Below the pieces are notes generated by a model. It was not told where the DNA came from. It saw nothing but the letters and a program-made list of their open reading frames with translations, and ran no database searches. The translations under genes and the position numbers were made by a program. A stretch of 64,000 nt of DNA. It comes from Flavisolibacter longurius. Lineage in GTDB: Bacteria; Bacteroidota; Bacteroidia; Chitinophagales; Chitinophagaceae. Every line of letters begins with the position of its first letter. Position 1 is the first letter of the stretch. Shown piece by piece: positions 44,738-53,567 of the stretch. The stretch spans positions 1 to 64,000 of the forward strand of contig JACJGO010000007.1 of assembly GCA_014163555.1 (NCBI GenBank), given 5' to 3'.

Positions 44738-45304
44738 ATGCGTAAGGTTCATAACAGGGTAAGGGAAGCCATTTTTTCCGTACTGGATATTTTTTATCCG
44801 CTGTTTAAACGCTTTATGCCTATTCAAACCTACCACTACGCAGCCTGTGGCGGAAGCAATACGCTGTTCAATATTTTCCTCTACCACATGTTTTACAATT
44901 TTGTGCTGCACAAACAAGTGGTGCATGTAGGACTGCTGGCCTTCAAGCCGCACGTAGCTGCGTTTATCATGGCCTTTTTTATTACGTTTCCCATTGGCTT
45001 TTACCTGAGCATGTATGTGGTGTTCCAGGGATCCTACCTGCGGCGGCGCATCCAGTTGATACGATACTTCCTGGTAGCCATGGCCTGCGTGGGACTCAAT
45101 TATGTTCTCCTCAAATTCTTTATTGAAACCCTGGGCTGGCACGAACACCCGACGCTTTCACTTATCGCAACCGCTGTAATCGTAGTGCTGTTCAGCTATT
45201 TTTCCCAGCGCTTTTTCTCCTTCCGTTCTACTGGAAAGGTTGCTTTGAAAGAAGAGGTAGTTCCGGCTCCGGTACCGCTGGAACGCTCAGCGTTGAAAGC
45301 TTAA
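44738..45304 (+). CDS. GtrA family membrane protein
   Basis: The 188-aa protein has four membrane helices and the GtrA signature end SQRFFSFR after the last helix. An extra amphipathic N-terminus of about 35 residues and a Pro/Ala-rich tail after the domain are unusual but compatible. GtrA proteins are thought to flip or carry lipid-linked sugars in cell-surface polysaccharide synthesis; no glycosyltransferase gene is close, so the substrate is open. Its last 18 bases overlap the end of the convergent DUF4403 gene. Confidence 0.87.
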   Translation: MRKVHNRVREAIFSVLDIFYPLFKRFMPIQTYHYAACGGSNTLFNIFLYHMFYNFVLHKQVVHVGLLAFKPHVAAFIMAFFITFPIGFYLSMYVVFQGSYLRRRIQLIRYFLVAMACVGLNYVLLKFFIETLGWHEHPTLSLIATAVIVVLFSYFSQRFFSFRSTGKVALKEEVVPAPVPLERSALKA

Positions 45305-46699
45305 GTCCATCTCCGTAACCGCTACGCTTAAATTTCCCGTGCAGACCGTTCGCAGAAAAAGATGTTGCAGCAGGGCTTGTGCCTGTACCAGCTGAAGTTC
45401 ATTTATCGATCCCGACCCCTTGATTCCCTTCGCCCATTCTCGATTTAGGTACTGGTTTAATTGCTGCCGGGCTGTGTCAAAATAAGATCCCAACGGAATG
45501 CTGGATGCTTTTTTCAGCTCGGTTTCAATCTTGCTGGCAAAAAGCCATTTGGCGCCTTTCAACAGTAGATTTTTCGTTTGCAGGTCATAATCCAGGTCCT
45601 GCACTTCCAGGGTTTGGGTGGCTGTGTTGTAGGTTGGTTTTCCATTGAAGAAAGCCGTTCCATTGAACGAACCGGAAAAGTCAACTTTGATCAGCAAATT
45701 GCCTTCGGTATTGCCGGCCATTGTTACTTCTTTCACCACAATGTGTTTGGCAAACAACCCCTCCGAGACGTCAAAGCGTTTTCCTGCCATGTACCCGTTC
45801 ACCACCCGGCTGAGTGAATCATATTGCAAGGCAGCATCCAGATAAACCGAAAAGCCGCCGGCGCTGTTGGAAGGGGTAAGGTTGGGGACGGGAATGGCGG
45901 CACCGCTTGCTTTTTCGAAACTCACTATTGGTGTTGCTGTGATGCCGATGGTTATATTGAGAAGATCGTTGTTGGCCGAAAGGTTTTGCATGTGTAAGCG
46001 TTTTGGATTAAGTGAAAAGGTACCGATTCCGGGAACAGGAAAGGGCTCACGAAGCCGGTTCCAGGCCTGTTGCAGGTAGGGGCGCAGGTTGAAGCTGCCG
46101 AAAGAATCTTCCATGGCTTTGCGGGAAATATCCAGCTCCTTTTTCAGACCGTCGAGTACTTCAGCCGTAATGTCCTGACCCCAAAAACAAACTTCGCATT
46201 TGTCATGCGCCACCGGTTCTTTCCGGGAAATTTTTGTTTGTAAAATATAATCTGGCCGCAGGTTGAACTGACTGGTAAACCCAATGCTCACCCGGCGTTC
46301 GGGTTCATCAACGCCGCACCGACAGGCCGGTGTCCAGGGCGACAAAACCGTGCTGCCGCGGCACAAGCGGGTAGAACCGGCAATCTGGTACAGCCCTGTA
46401 AAGGACAGATCCATGGTGGTACCGGCCATGCGCATACGTAACGGCGTCCGGCGAAACCGGTATTTGAACCTTGTCGCACAATCGGCCTGCACCCAGCCAT
46501 CGGGATATCCGGGTGAAGTAAACACCGTATCCACATTTCTTTCGGCCAGGGCATAGACGGGTTTCAGGTTGATCTGGATCGGGATGTCAATGCGGGAAAG
46601 CGGCAGGGTGTCGGTTACCGCTTTTTGCGAATAACCGCCAACGCTGAAGAGAACCATTAAAAAGAAAAAGCCCGTTTTCAAAAGCAGCATGCATTGCAT
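45287..46699 (-). CDS. DUF4403 family secreted protein
   Basis: The 470-aa protein has a signal peptide (LLKTGFFFLMVLFSVGGYSQ) and the DUF4403 plan: SRIDIPIQINLKPVYALAER at the start of the mature part, then a series of beta-strands and amphipathic helices resembling BPI/TULIP-type lipid-binding proteins. Two Cys pairs (CRCGV, CEVC) stand in the first half. Function is unknown; it is presumably periplasmic or at the outer membrane. ATG could be 46699 or 46690. Its C-terminal codons overlap the GtrA gene on the other strand. Confidence 0.83.
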   Translation of the reverse strand: MQCMLLLKTGFFFLMVLFSVGGYSQKAVTDTLPLSRIDIPIQINLKPVYALAERNVDTVFTSPGYPDGWVQADCATRFKYRFRRTPLRMRMAGTTMDLSFTGLYQIAGSTRLCRGSTVLSPWTPACRCGVDEPERRVSIGFTSQFNLRPDYILQTKISRKEPVAHDKCEVCFWGQDITAEVLDGLKKELDISRKAMEDSFGSFNLRPYLQQAWNRLREPFPVPGIGTFSLNPKRLHMQNLSANNDLLNITIGITATPIVSFEKASGAAIPVPNLTPSNSAGGFSVYLDAALQYDSLSRVVNGYMAGKRFDVSEGLFAKHIVVKEVTMAGNTEGNLLIKVDFSGSFNGTAFFNGKPTYNTATQTLEVQDLDYDLQTKNLLLKGAKWLFASKIETELKKASSIPLGSYFDTARQQLNQYLNREWAKGIKGSGSINELQLVQAQALLQHLFLRTVCTGNLSVAVTEMDLSFQR

Positions 46700-46841
46700 T
46701 TGTGTTCAAGATAACGCCAATTCAAAAGCAAGACGGATGGAAAAAACGTTAAACATTTCATGTTGCCGATTTGTCGCTTCATACAGGCTACTTATTAAAA
46801 CACCCTGATTTGTTCTATGTTTACATTACCAAGACAACGCA

Positions 46842-47981
46842 ATGAAGACCTTTAACCTAACCGTAATTTCCTTGTTCTGTTTTGTTCTATCTGTGCGTTC
46901 GCAGGAGGGAGCCCTTTTCACTCTTTACGGAACAAAACTAGTGAACGATTCTGCTCTGCAGATGTTTAGTTTCAACCCTGCTGTGGACCGCCCCCAGGCC
47001 TCGGTACATCGTTTTATGGTGGGAAAAACAGCCGGCAAATTCACCTTGTTCACAACCAAAAAAGGAAAGCCGCTAGACGTTTATTTTTTCCCGGGACAAA
47101 GCGATAAAAAAGCCCTGGTGATCGGGGGCATGCATGGGTCCGAACTGTCTTCCATAGAAGTGGCCCGCCAACTGATTAAAAAATTATCGAGTGGCACAAA
47201 ACCCTATTATAGTGTCATCATTCTGCCCTTGCTCTTTCCCGACAATGCCGAGGAAGCCATCCTGGATAAAAAGAACCGGCTTCTGAACAATACAGGCCGG
47301 TACACTGACGAACATGCAGCTGACCCCAACCGGCAGATGCCGCCATTGGGCAAACCGTTTCGGGAAGAATCACCGGTGGATGCGATGAGCCGCGACATTG
47401 AAGGTGAGAATGTAACACTTTTACACCTGCTGCAAACGTTTAAGCCTGACCGTTTGATCAGCGTGCATGCCATCAAAGACAAAAACAGGGCAGGGGTGTT
47501 TGCCGATCCCCGCACCGATTGCAGCGGCTATGCACTGGGGTACGATTCCGACAAGGCCCTGGCCCTCCTGATGGCACAACGTATCCAGGAACTGGGCGGT
47601 ATATGTCCGGGAAACAACCTCCAGGCAGAACCCACGGCGTTGTACTACCTCGATCCGCCGGTAGCGGCCGAAGGACAAAAACAGGAGCGGAGTTTTGACG
47701 GGTCGAAAGGAACGGGAAGAGGCATTGGCGTTTCGCTGGGAAGTTGGAGTAGCACAGCCGTTTGTGACAATGAGGAGGCACTAACGCGGAAGGCTATCCG
47801 AACCTTTACCATGGAATTTCCCGGTTACCTGCTCCCGGCCGAATACAAAACCGAAGCTGATCGCAAACAGGCAGAAAAGTGGGTAGAAGTGTACGCTGCT
47901 TCCATTCATGATCTTTTCCTGCAAGCGTATTTTGTAGAAGAGGAAACGGAAAATAGTCTTCGCTTTGTTTCAAAAAATTAA
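46842..47981 (+). CDS. Secreted M14-type zinc carboxypeptidase-like protein
   Basis: The 379-aa protein has a signal peptide (KTFNLTVISLFCFVLSVRS). The zinc-binding set of M14/succinylglutamate-desuccinylase enzymes can be seen: H98 and E101 (MHGSELSS), H209 (ISVHAIKD) and the catalytic Glu325 (TFTMEFPG). It should cleave a C-terminal or amide bond in a peptide such as a peptidoglycan fragment; the substrate is not evident. An upstream TACATTAC element and a TTTG are present but at poor spacing. It has no operon partners. Confidence 0.8.
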   Translation: MKTFNLTVISLFCFVLSVRSQEGALFTLYGTKLVNDSALQMFSFNPAVDRPQASVHRFMVGKTAGKFTLFTTKKGKPLDVYFFPGQSDKKALVIGGMHGSELSSIEVARQLIKKLSSGTKPYYSVIILPLLFPDNAEEAILDKKNRLLNNTGRYTDEHAADPNRQMPPLGKPFREESPVDAMSRDIEGENVTLLHLLQTFKPDRLISVHAIKDKNRAGVFADPRTDCSGYALGYDSDKALALLMAQRIQELGGICPGNNLQAEPTALYYLDPPVAAEGQKQERSFDGSKGTGRGIGVSLGSWSSTAVCDNEEALTRKAIRTFTMEFPGYLLPAEYKTEADRKQAEKWVEVYAASIHDLFLQAYFVEEETENSLRFVSKN

Positions 47982-48128
47982 TTGAAATACTTCTTTTCAG
48001 TAAAGAAAGTTCCTACGTCAATAGGCTACACGGCAATTCGGTTTTCCAGGTCCATCAATTTTAAATGCCTTCTGTTCTACTACTCAGGTTACACTTGTTT
48101 ATTGCCAATTGCCTGTTGCCAATTGAAC

Positions 48129-48785
48129 CTACCGGTTTGCCGGGTTCTTCCATCCTTTTCCCAACCGAACGATGGTTTCTTTTACTCTCGTGATTCTTGT
48201 TTCTTCCCGCTTGGCAGAAACCACCCATTCCACGTATTCTTTTTTGTTGGTAAACGACAGGGATTCAAAAAATGCTTTTTCAGCCGGGGCCTTCTGAAAG
48301 GCGGCTGACAGGTCGTCCGGGAGTGTCACCGTCTTCGTGCGGGCATCTGCATACGATGCGATCGGTCGTTCTTTGGGTGCCGCTGATTTTTTATCGTCAG
48401 CAGCGGTTTTTAGCCGCAGGGCAAAGGCAGACCAGGTTTTATTAAACGATACAAGGGACAACCATTGAAGCTTGCTGTTAGTTGTCAGATCTCCCCAACC
48501 CCGGTCGCGGGTCAGATCGGTCTGGATGGTAGAGCTGCCCTTGGGAAAATAGGTCCAGAGCGTAACACCCTCCTTCAACAGCGATAAGACCTTTTCCTGT
48601 TCTTTTTCCCGCTGTGCTTTGTTTTGTACAAACCAGTGAATCTGGTTGAAGGTTTTTGCCTTGTCAGATAGAATTACACCTGCTGGCAACTTTCCCAATT
48701 CTGTACGAAAGTTCGCCGGTGCACCAATGGTTAGCAGGGAATAACCTTCTTTGATCTTAAGCTTTTGGGCGGTTGTGGCTGGCAT
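48129..48785 (-). CDS. DUF3052/OmdA-type protein (YdeI/OmpD-associated)
   Basis: From ATG 48785 the protein has 218 residues. Residues about 3-130 look like a DUF3052 domain (KLKIKEGYSLLTIGAPANF, WTYFPKGSSTIQTDLTRDRGWG). The C-terminal 65 residues match the bacteriocin-protection OmdA/YdeI domain (LPDDLSAAFQKAPAEKAFFE, KKEYVEWVVSAKREETR). Fusion of these two occurs in Bacteroidota. It is cytoplasmic and of unproven function. A longer version from ATG 48833 is possible, but its extra 16 residues overlap a TATTTTG promoter-like element (48808-48814), so the shorter start is favoured. Confidence 0.78.
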   Translation of the reverse strand: MPATTAQKLKIKEGYSLLTIGAPANFRTELGKLPAGVILSDKAKTFNQIHWFVQNKAQREKEQEKVLSLLKEGVTLWTYFPKGSSTIQTDLTRDRGWGDLTTNSKLQWLSLVSFNKTWSAFALRLKTAADDKKSAAPKERPIASYADARTKTVTLPDDLSAAFQKAPAEKAFFESLSFTNKKEYVEWVVSAKREETRITRVKETIVRLGKGWKNPANR

Positions 48786-48905
48786 GTAAATGGCGTTTTG
48801 CGGAAGCCAAAATACTACAGTTTGCGGCTGCATGGAAAAGGAGAAAAATAAATATTCCTGTCACTTGAATTCATCCGGTTTTATGATGAACTTTTCTCTG
48901 ACACG

Positions 48906-48913
48906 TATCTTCG
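48906..48913 (+). promoter_or_regulatory. -7 element directly before the Ldh-family gene
   Basis: TATCTTCG matches TAnnTTTG except one base and ends four bases before the ATG at 48918; a leaderless transcript is predicted. Confidence 0.45.
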
Positions 48914-48917
48914 CCGC

Positions 48918-50021
48918 ATGAGCGAAACCGTTTTTTCGTATAGCCAGCTTTCCCAGTTTACCCGTTCCGTCTTTTTAGCCATGGGGTGCAGCACCGAAGA
49001 TGCCGAATTGGCTACCAACGTTTTATTGTCTGCCGATGTTCGCGGCATCGATTCGCACGGCATTGCCCGCCTGAGTGGTTATGTACGCCTGTGGGAGGCG
49101 AAACGTGTGAACGCAACGCCGGCGGTTACTATTCTGCACCAAACGCCGTCCACTGCCACTGTGGATGGCGACAGCGGTCTTGGATTGGTTGTTGCTCCCA
49201 AGGCCATGCAGATCGCCATCGACAAAGCAAAAGCAGTGGGCACCGGATGGGTGAGTGTGCAGGGAAGCAACCATTTCGGTATTGCAGGCTATCATGCAAT
49301 GATGGCCCTGGAAGAGGATATGATCGGTATTTGTATGACCAATGCCAGTCCGCTGGTAGCGCCAACTTTTTCCATTGAACGCTTGTTAGGAACCAACCCG
49401 ATTTGTGTGGCCATTCCGGCCGGTGATGAACCGCCATTTGTTGCGGACTTGGCCACGACCACGGCTGCCAATGGCAAGCTGGAAATCTTGCAACGAAAAA
49501 ATGCCGAAGCACCAACCGGATGGATTCAGGACAAAGAAGGATTTTCCTCAGTAAATCCGCATGAATTGAAAACTGGAGGTGCCCTGTTGCCGCTGGGCGG
49601 CGACCGCGAACACGGTAGTCACAAAGGCTATGCGTTGGGTGCGGTAGTGGATATTTTTTCTGCGGTTTTAAGCGGTGCCAATTATGGGCCCTGGGTGCCG
49701 CCTTTTCCGGCCTACGTTCCCATGCCCACCGGCATGCCGGGCAAAGGCATCGGTCATTTTTTTGGAGCAATGCGGGTGGATGCATTTCGTCCGGCGGAAG
49801 AATTTAAGCAGCACATGGACAACTGGATCCGGCGTTTCCGGTCGGCAAAAACGGCTGGTGACCATGAAAAAGTGCTGATCCCCGGCGACCCAGAACGGGA
49901 GATGGAAAGCCTTCGCATGACGGCCGGTATTCCGTTGCTGGCGCCTGTTGTCAACGACCTGGAAGCGTTGTCGCAAAAACTGGGCTTGCCGGCATTGGGA
50001 TCGCTTCAGGCAATGGAATAA
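48918..50021 (+). CDS. Ldh-family (malate/L-lactate dehydrogenase-like) oxidoreductase
   Basis: The 367-aa protein belongs to the type-2 malate/lactate dehydrogenase family, which has its own fold different from classic LDH. Motifs: DVRGIDSHGIARLSGYV (40-56), GTGWVSVQGSNHFGIAGYHA with the conserved His, and GTNPICVAIP. It uses NAD(P) to reduce or oxidise a 2-oxo/2-hydroxy acid; members act on malate, sulfolactate, ureidoglycolate or delta1-piperideine-2-carboxylate, and the choice cannot be made here. It is separated from the aspartokinase gene by 104 bp that contain another promoter-like element. Confidence 0.92.
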   Translation: MSETVFSYSQLSQFTRSVFLAMGCSTEDAELATNVLLSADVRGIDSHGIARLSGYVRLWEAKRVNATPAVTILHQTPSTATVDGDSGLGLVVAPKAMQIAIDKAKAVGTGWVSVQGSNHFGIAGYHAMMALEEDMIGICMTNASPLVAPTFSIERLLGTNPICVAIPAGDEPPFVADLATTTAANGKLEILQRKNAEAPTGWIQDKEGFSSVNPHELKTGGALLPLGGDREHGSHKGYALGAVVDIFSAVLSGANYGPWVPPFPAYVPMPTGMPGKGIGHFFGAMRVDAFRPAEEFKQHMDNWIRRFRSAKTAGDHEKVLIPGDPEREMESLRMTAGIPLLAPVVNDLEALSQKLGLPALGSLQAME

Positions 50022-50079
50022 GTGTTGGCCATCGTACCAAACAGGTAAAAGCAGGATGCGAATTCGGCTGTTCAATCCT

Positions 50080-50087
50080 TACATTCG
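50080..50087 (+). promoter_or_regulatory. Candidate -7 element of the aspartokinase gene
   Basis: TACATTCG (one mismatch to TAnnTTTG) lies 38 bp before the ATG at 50126. Confidence 0.4.
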
Positions 50088-50125
50088 CCCGGCAAAAAAT
50101 AAATTTAAAACGCACCGGTAAGCAT

Positions 50126-51496
50126 ATGCAAGACGCAAACGTGAACCAACAAAAGAATACACCGCAAAGCGGATCGATCAAGGTTATGAAATTTGGTGGC
50201 ACTTCCGTAGGGAAACCCCACCGCATGCACGAAGTGGCTGGCCTGATTACAAAAGACAGGGAAAAAAAGATTGTGGTGCTTAGCGCCGTTTCCGGCACCA
50301 CCAACAGCCTGGTGGAAATCGGTAACCGCCTGGCCGCAGGCGACAAGACCGGCGCCAGGGAAAAGATCGATGCCCTCGAAGCGCAATACCAGGCCTTCAT
50401 CAAGGAACTGGTGACAACGCCAGAGGCCTTGCAAAAAGCAGGTGACGTGTTGCGGGAACATTTTGAGTTCCTGACCATCATCCTGCGCATCTCCTACAAC
50501 GAAGCCCTCAACAAAGACATACTGGCGCAGGGTGAATTGCTTTCCACAAAACTGTTCAGCATTTACCTGGCCGAAAAAGGTATCGACCACGCCTTGTTGC
50601 CGGCACTGGATTTTATGAGCATCGATCAGAACGACGAACCGCAGGTGGAAACCATTCGCGAAAAGCTGTCGGCGATCCTGGCACAGCAAGGTGGCAAAAC
50701 ATTGTTTATTACGCAGGGTTATATCTGTCGCAATGCAAAAGGAGAGGTGGACAACCTGAAACGGGGTGGCAGCGACTACAGTGCCTCCCTGATAGCGGCG
50801 GCAGCCCAGGCTTCGGTTTGCGAAATCTGGACAGACATCAGCGGTATGCACAACAACGATCCCCGCATTGTAAACAAAACGATTCCGATCGACCAATTGA
50901 GTTTCGATGAAGCAGCGGAACTGGCTTATTTCGGTGCCAAGATCCTGCACCCCGCTTCCATCTGGCCGGCCCAGCAATACAAAATTCCGGTGAAGCTGCT
51001 GAACACCATGGAGCCGGATGCCAAAGGCACCAGCATTGTGGAAGAAGCGGCATCAGTAGGTGTAAAGGCGGTGGCTGCAAAAGACGGTATCACGGCCATC
51101 AACATCAAGAGCAGCCGTATGTTGCTGGCGTATGGTTTTCTGCGCAAAGTGTTTGAAGTGTTTGAAAAATACCGCACACCCATTGACATGATCACGACAT
51201 CGGAGGTAGCCGTTTCGGTAACCATCGACAACGATGCGGCGCTGGCCAGTATCATCCGTGAGTTGGAAAGCTTCAGCAGTGTGAGTGTGGACAGGGAGCA
51301 GACCATCGTATCCATTGTAGGCAACCGGATTGCTGATCAGCACAGCACATTAAAAAATGTTTTTGAAAGCTTGCAGACGATTGATGTGCGGATGGTTTCT
51401 TACGGTGGCAGTGCCCATAATATTTCCTTGCTGGTGAATGCTACTGATAAAACAAATGTATTGCAGAAATTGAATGCAGGGTTGTTTGGGTTATAA
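50126..51496 (+). CDS. lysC: Aspartate kinase
   Basis: The 456-aa monofunctional aspartokinase makes L-aspartyl-4-phosphate for lysine, threonine, methionine and diaminopimelate. The kinase domain starts with VMKFGGTSVGKP and has LKRGGSDYSASLIAAA for nucleotide and aspartate binding. Two ACT domains form the C-terminal 150 residues (TAINIKSSRMLLAYGFL, VSIVGNRIADQHS), so allosteric feedback by lysine or threonine is expected. The first 20 residues before MKFGG are polar and may be unneeded. No homoserine dehydrogenase domain is fused. A strong terminator follows 63 bp after the stop. Confidence 0.95.
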   Translation: MQDANVNQQKNTPQSGSIKVMKFGGTSVGKPHRMHEVAGLITKDREKKIVVLSAVSGTTNSLVEIGNRLAAGDKTGAREKIDALEAQYQAFIKELVTTPEALQKAGDVLREHFEFLTIILRISYNEALNKDILAQGELLSTKLFSIYLAEKGIDHALLPALDFMSIDQNDEPQVETIREKLSAILAQQGGKTLFITQGYICRNAKGEVDNLKRGGSDYSASLIAAAAQASVCEIWTDISGMHNNDPRIVNKTIPIDQLSFDEAAELAYFGAKILHPASIWPAQQYKIPVKLLNTMEPDAKGTSIVEEAASVGVKAVAAKDGITAINIKSSRMLLAYGFLRKVFEVFEKYRTPIDMITTSEVAVSVTIDNDAALASIIRELESFSSVSVDREQTIVSIVGNRIADQHSTLKNVFESLQTIDVRMVSYGGSAHNISLLVNATDKTNVLQKLNAGLFGL

Positions 51497-51558
51497 CCGA
51501 CCATTCCTGTAGAGCATGACAACTATATAGGCTCATACAATTGCTTTCTAAGATTTAC

Positions 51559-51590
51559 GCCTCTGTCAGATTGCTGACAGAGGCTTTTTT
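51559..51590 (+). terminator. Terminator of lysC
   Basis: GCCTCTGTCAG (51559-51569) and CTGACAGAGGC (51574-51584) form a perfect 11-bp stem with loop ATTG, followed by TTTTTT. Confidence 0.9.
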
Positions 51591-51810
51591 GTATTGGATA
51601 TTGTTTTTGTTTGGAAGAGAAAATGGATGATGAGGGATGTTAATAGGAAATTGGTTGATTGAAATTTTCGATTATTAGAATTGCAGATTCAATAAGAATT
51701 CAAACTGGCTGTAACTGCAGTGGATCTTTCTCGTCATCTCAGGGAAGGAGGAATCTATTGATGGTATTATAAGTCGCCTTTATTTGCACGCATGTCTTTC
51801 TTTAGGATGT

Positions 51811-52090
51811 TTTCCACCTTTTCTCTTGGTAAGAAAAGGTGGAGCCAAAAGTTCAAAGCAAATCCAAAGGCTCCGCCGATTTGCTACGGCCCTCGCACAA
51901 CAGGCATTCGTCACACAGTGCATGTTACATTGTGTAAGCAGTCTTTCTCTTCAACTTTACTCTTCACTACAGGTTGTATAAGGCTATTCTTTTTTACTTG
52001 CTGATAAAGCAAGAACCTGAAGGCGCTGTATTGCGCTATTCCTTCTTTAAAGCAAAGAGAAACGTTAGCCAATGCGCAATAAGGCGCTGA
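51811..52090. repeat. Probable dispersed intergenic repeats with hairpins
   Basis: CCACCTTTTCT (51814-51824) and AGAAAAGGTGG (51832-51842) form an 11-bp hairpin, followed by a GGCTCCGCCGATTTGC stretch of the type seen as dispersed repeats in related genomes. Further on, TATTGCGC (52029-52036) is inverted as GCGCAATA (52074-52081), and AGGCGCTG is repeated directly (52021 and 52083). Copy number elsewhere in the genome is unknown. Confidence 0.45.
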
Positions 52091-52180
52091 ACCCGTGGGT
52101 AAAGGGTAAGTAATAATGGAAAGTTTCCCTCTTTGAGAATTGATCATTGAGCATTGAACATTGCTCATTATGGGTCAAAA

Positions 52181-52216
52181 ACAAAAAGCCTCTATCAAAT
52201 GGCTGACAGAGGCTAA
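52181..52216 (-). terminator. Terminator of queA
   Basis: On the complement AGCCTCTGTCA and TGATAGAGGCT pair with one G-U around GCCATT, followed by TTTTTG. The left stem is the same sequence as in the lysC terminator. Confidence 0.85.
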
Positions 52217-52294
52217 AAATATATTGTGCAAAAGCGAGGTCTGTGCGTTGGCTGTTCCTCCCCCGTTGGGGGAGGTAAGGTGGGGGCCGGGGTC

Positions 52295-53344
52295 CTATAT
52301 CACTAGCAACGCATCACCATAGCTAAAGAACCGGTACTTGTCCTTGATAGCTTTTTTATACGCTTCCATTGTCAGTTCATAACCGGCGAATGCGCAGGTC
52401 ATGATCAGCAGGCTGGTTTTCGGCAGGTGAAAATTCGTCACCAGTGAATCGGCAATACTGAAATCGTAAGGTGGGTGAATAAAAATATTTGTCCAGCCTT
52501 CGGAGGGTTTCAGCAAACCCTGTGCAGTCACTGAGCTTTCCAGGGCACGCATGGTAGTGGTGCCGATCGAACAAATGCGGCGTCCGCCTTCTTTGGCCTT
52601 GTTCACAACCCGTGAAGAGCCATCATCGATCCGGTAGTATTCCGCATCCATCTTGTGCTTGCTCAGGTCTTCCACTTCAATTGGACGGAAGGTGCCAAGA
52701 CCAGTATGCAGCGTAACTTCTGAAAAACGAATGCCCTTGATCTCGCAACGCTTGATCAGCTCGCGGCTAAAGTGCAGACCGGCCGTTGGTGCCGCCACCG
52801 CACCTTCGTGCTTGGCATAAACGGTCTGGTAACGTTCGCGGTCCTCGTCATCGGGTTTGCGCTTGATGTATTTGGGAAGAGGCGTTTCACCGTATTTGTC
52901 CAGCACCTGGCGGAACTCTTCATCAGTTCCTTCGAACAGGAACTTGATGGTACGGCCACGGCTGGTGGTATTGTCAATCACTTCTGCAACCAATTCTTCC
53001 GTATCACCAAAATATAATTTATTGCCAACGCGAATCTTTCTTGCGGGATCAACGATCACATCCCAAAGGCGGTGTTCTTTGTTCAGTTCACGCAAGAGGA
53101 AAACTTCGATCTTGGCACCGGTCTTTTCCTTGCGGCCGTACATGCGGGCGGCAAAAACACGGGTATTGTTTACAACAAAAACATCCTTGTCGTCAAAGTA
53201 GTCGAGAATATCACGGAAGTGGCGGTTTTCCATTTCACCCGTTTTGCGGTTGACAACCATCATTCGGGCATCTTCACGTTTTTTAGCAGGATGTTGGGCG
53301 ATCAGGTTGAGTGGCAGGTCGAACTTAAACTGTGAAAGCTTCAT
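52295..53344 (-). CDS. queA: S-adenosylmethionine:tRNA ribosyltransferase-isomerase QueA
   Basis: The 349-aa enzyme moves the ribosyl group of SAM onto preQ1 in tRNA to form epoxyqueuosine. [19 protein letters not shown] is the usual start, [20 protein letters not shown] and [12 protein letters not shown] are family motifs, and the end [11 protein letters not shown] is typical. The frame is open upstream to 53683, but family length and start motif fix the ATG at 53344. No other queuosine gene is close. A perfect TAnnTTTG element lies 117 bp upstream (53461-53468). Confidence 0.96.
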   Translation of the reverse strand: MKLSQFKFDLPLNLIAQHPAKKREDARMMVVNRKTGEMENRHFRDILDYFDDKDVFVVNNTRVFAARMYGRKEKTGAKIEVFLLRELNKEHRLWDVIVDPARKIRVGNKLYFGDTEELVAEVIDNTTSRGRTIKFLFEGTDEEFRQVLDKYGETPLPKYIKRKPDDEDRERYQTVYAKHEGAVAAPTAGLHFSRELIKRCEIKGIRFSEVTLHTGLGTFRPIEVEDLSKHKMDAEYYRIDDGSSRVVNKAKEGGRRICSIGTTTMRALESSVTAQGLLKPSEGWTNIFIHPPYDFSIADSLVTNFHLPKTSLLIMTCAFAGYELTMEAYKKAIKDKYRFFSYGDALLVI

Positions 53345-53460
53345 GGGCTTATTTTCATAAATTTTAGGCCAACTGACACAATCCGGAGAGCGGAGGGAAT
53401 GGTTTGGATCCAATCCCGGTCTTACGGCACCGAGGTTGGTCAATTCGCATATAAAAGCCG

Positions 53461-53468
53461 CAAAAGTA
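53461..53468 (-). promoter_or_regulatory. -7 element upstream of queA
   Basis: TACTTTTG on the complement matches TAnnTTTG exactly. If used, queA would have a leader of about 110 nt. No good -33 box is seen. Confidence 0.35.
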
Positions 53469-53567
53469 AGGGGATTTTCATTTCCTTTGCATAATTTTTT
53501 CAGTCCTCGCTTTGTAACGACAGGCTTTGTCCTATCTTCATGGGGTGAATTTTCAAGTAACCTGTTT

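Larger units (their letters stand above)
51497..52294. other. Repeat-filled intergenic region between lysC and queA
   Basis: No real gene is seen in these 798 bp. It holds two nearly identical terminators at its ends (51559-51590 and 52181-52216), a hairpin repeat at 51814-51842, and an inverted/direct repeat group at 52007-52090. Open frames here look like those produced by dispersed Bacteroidota repeats, not proteins. Confidence 0.5.

Noticed and set aside
51784-52004. Short frames of 65-85 codons in the lysC-queA gap
   Set aside because: They run through hairpin and dispersed-repeat sequence, so their translation reflects the repeat and not a gene.
53344-53567. preQ1-type riboswitch before queA
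   Set aside because: The leader was inspected for a compact C-rich loop with A-rich tail near the start codon and none was found.
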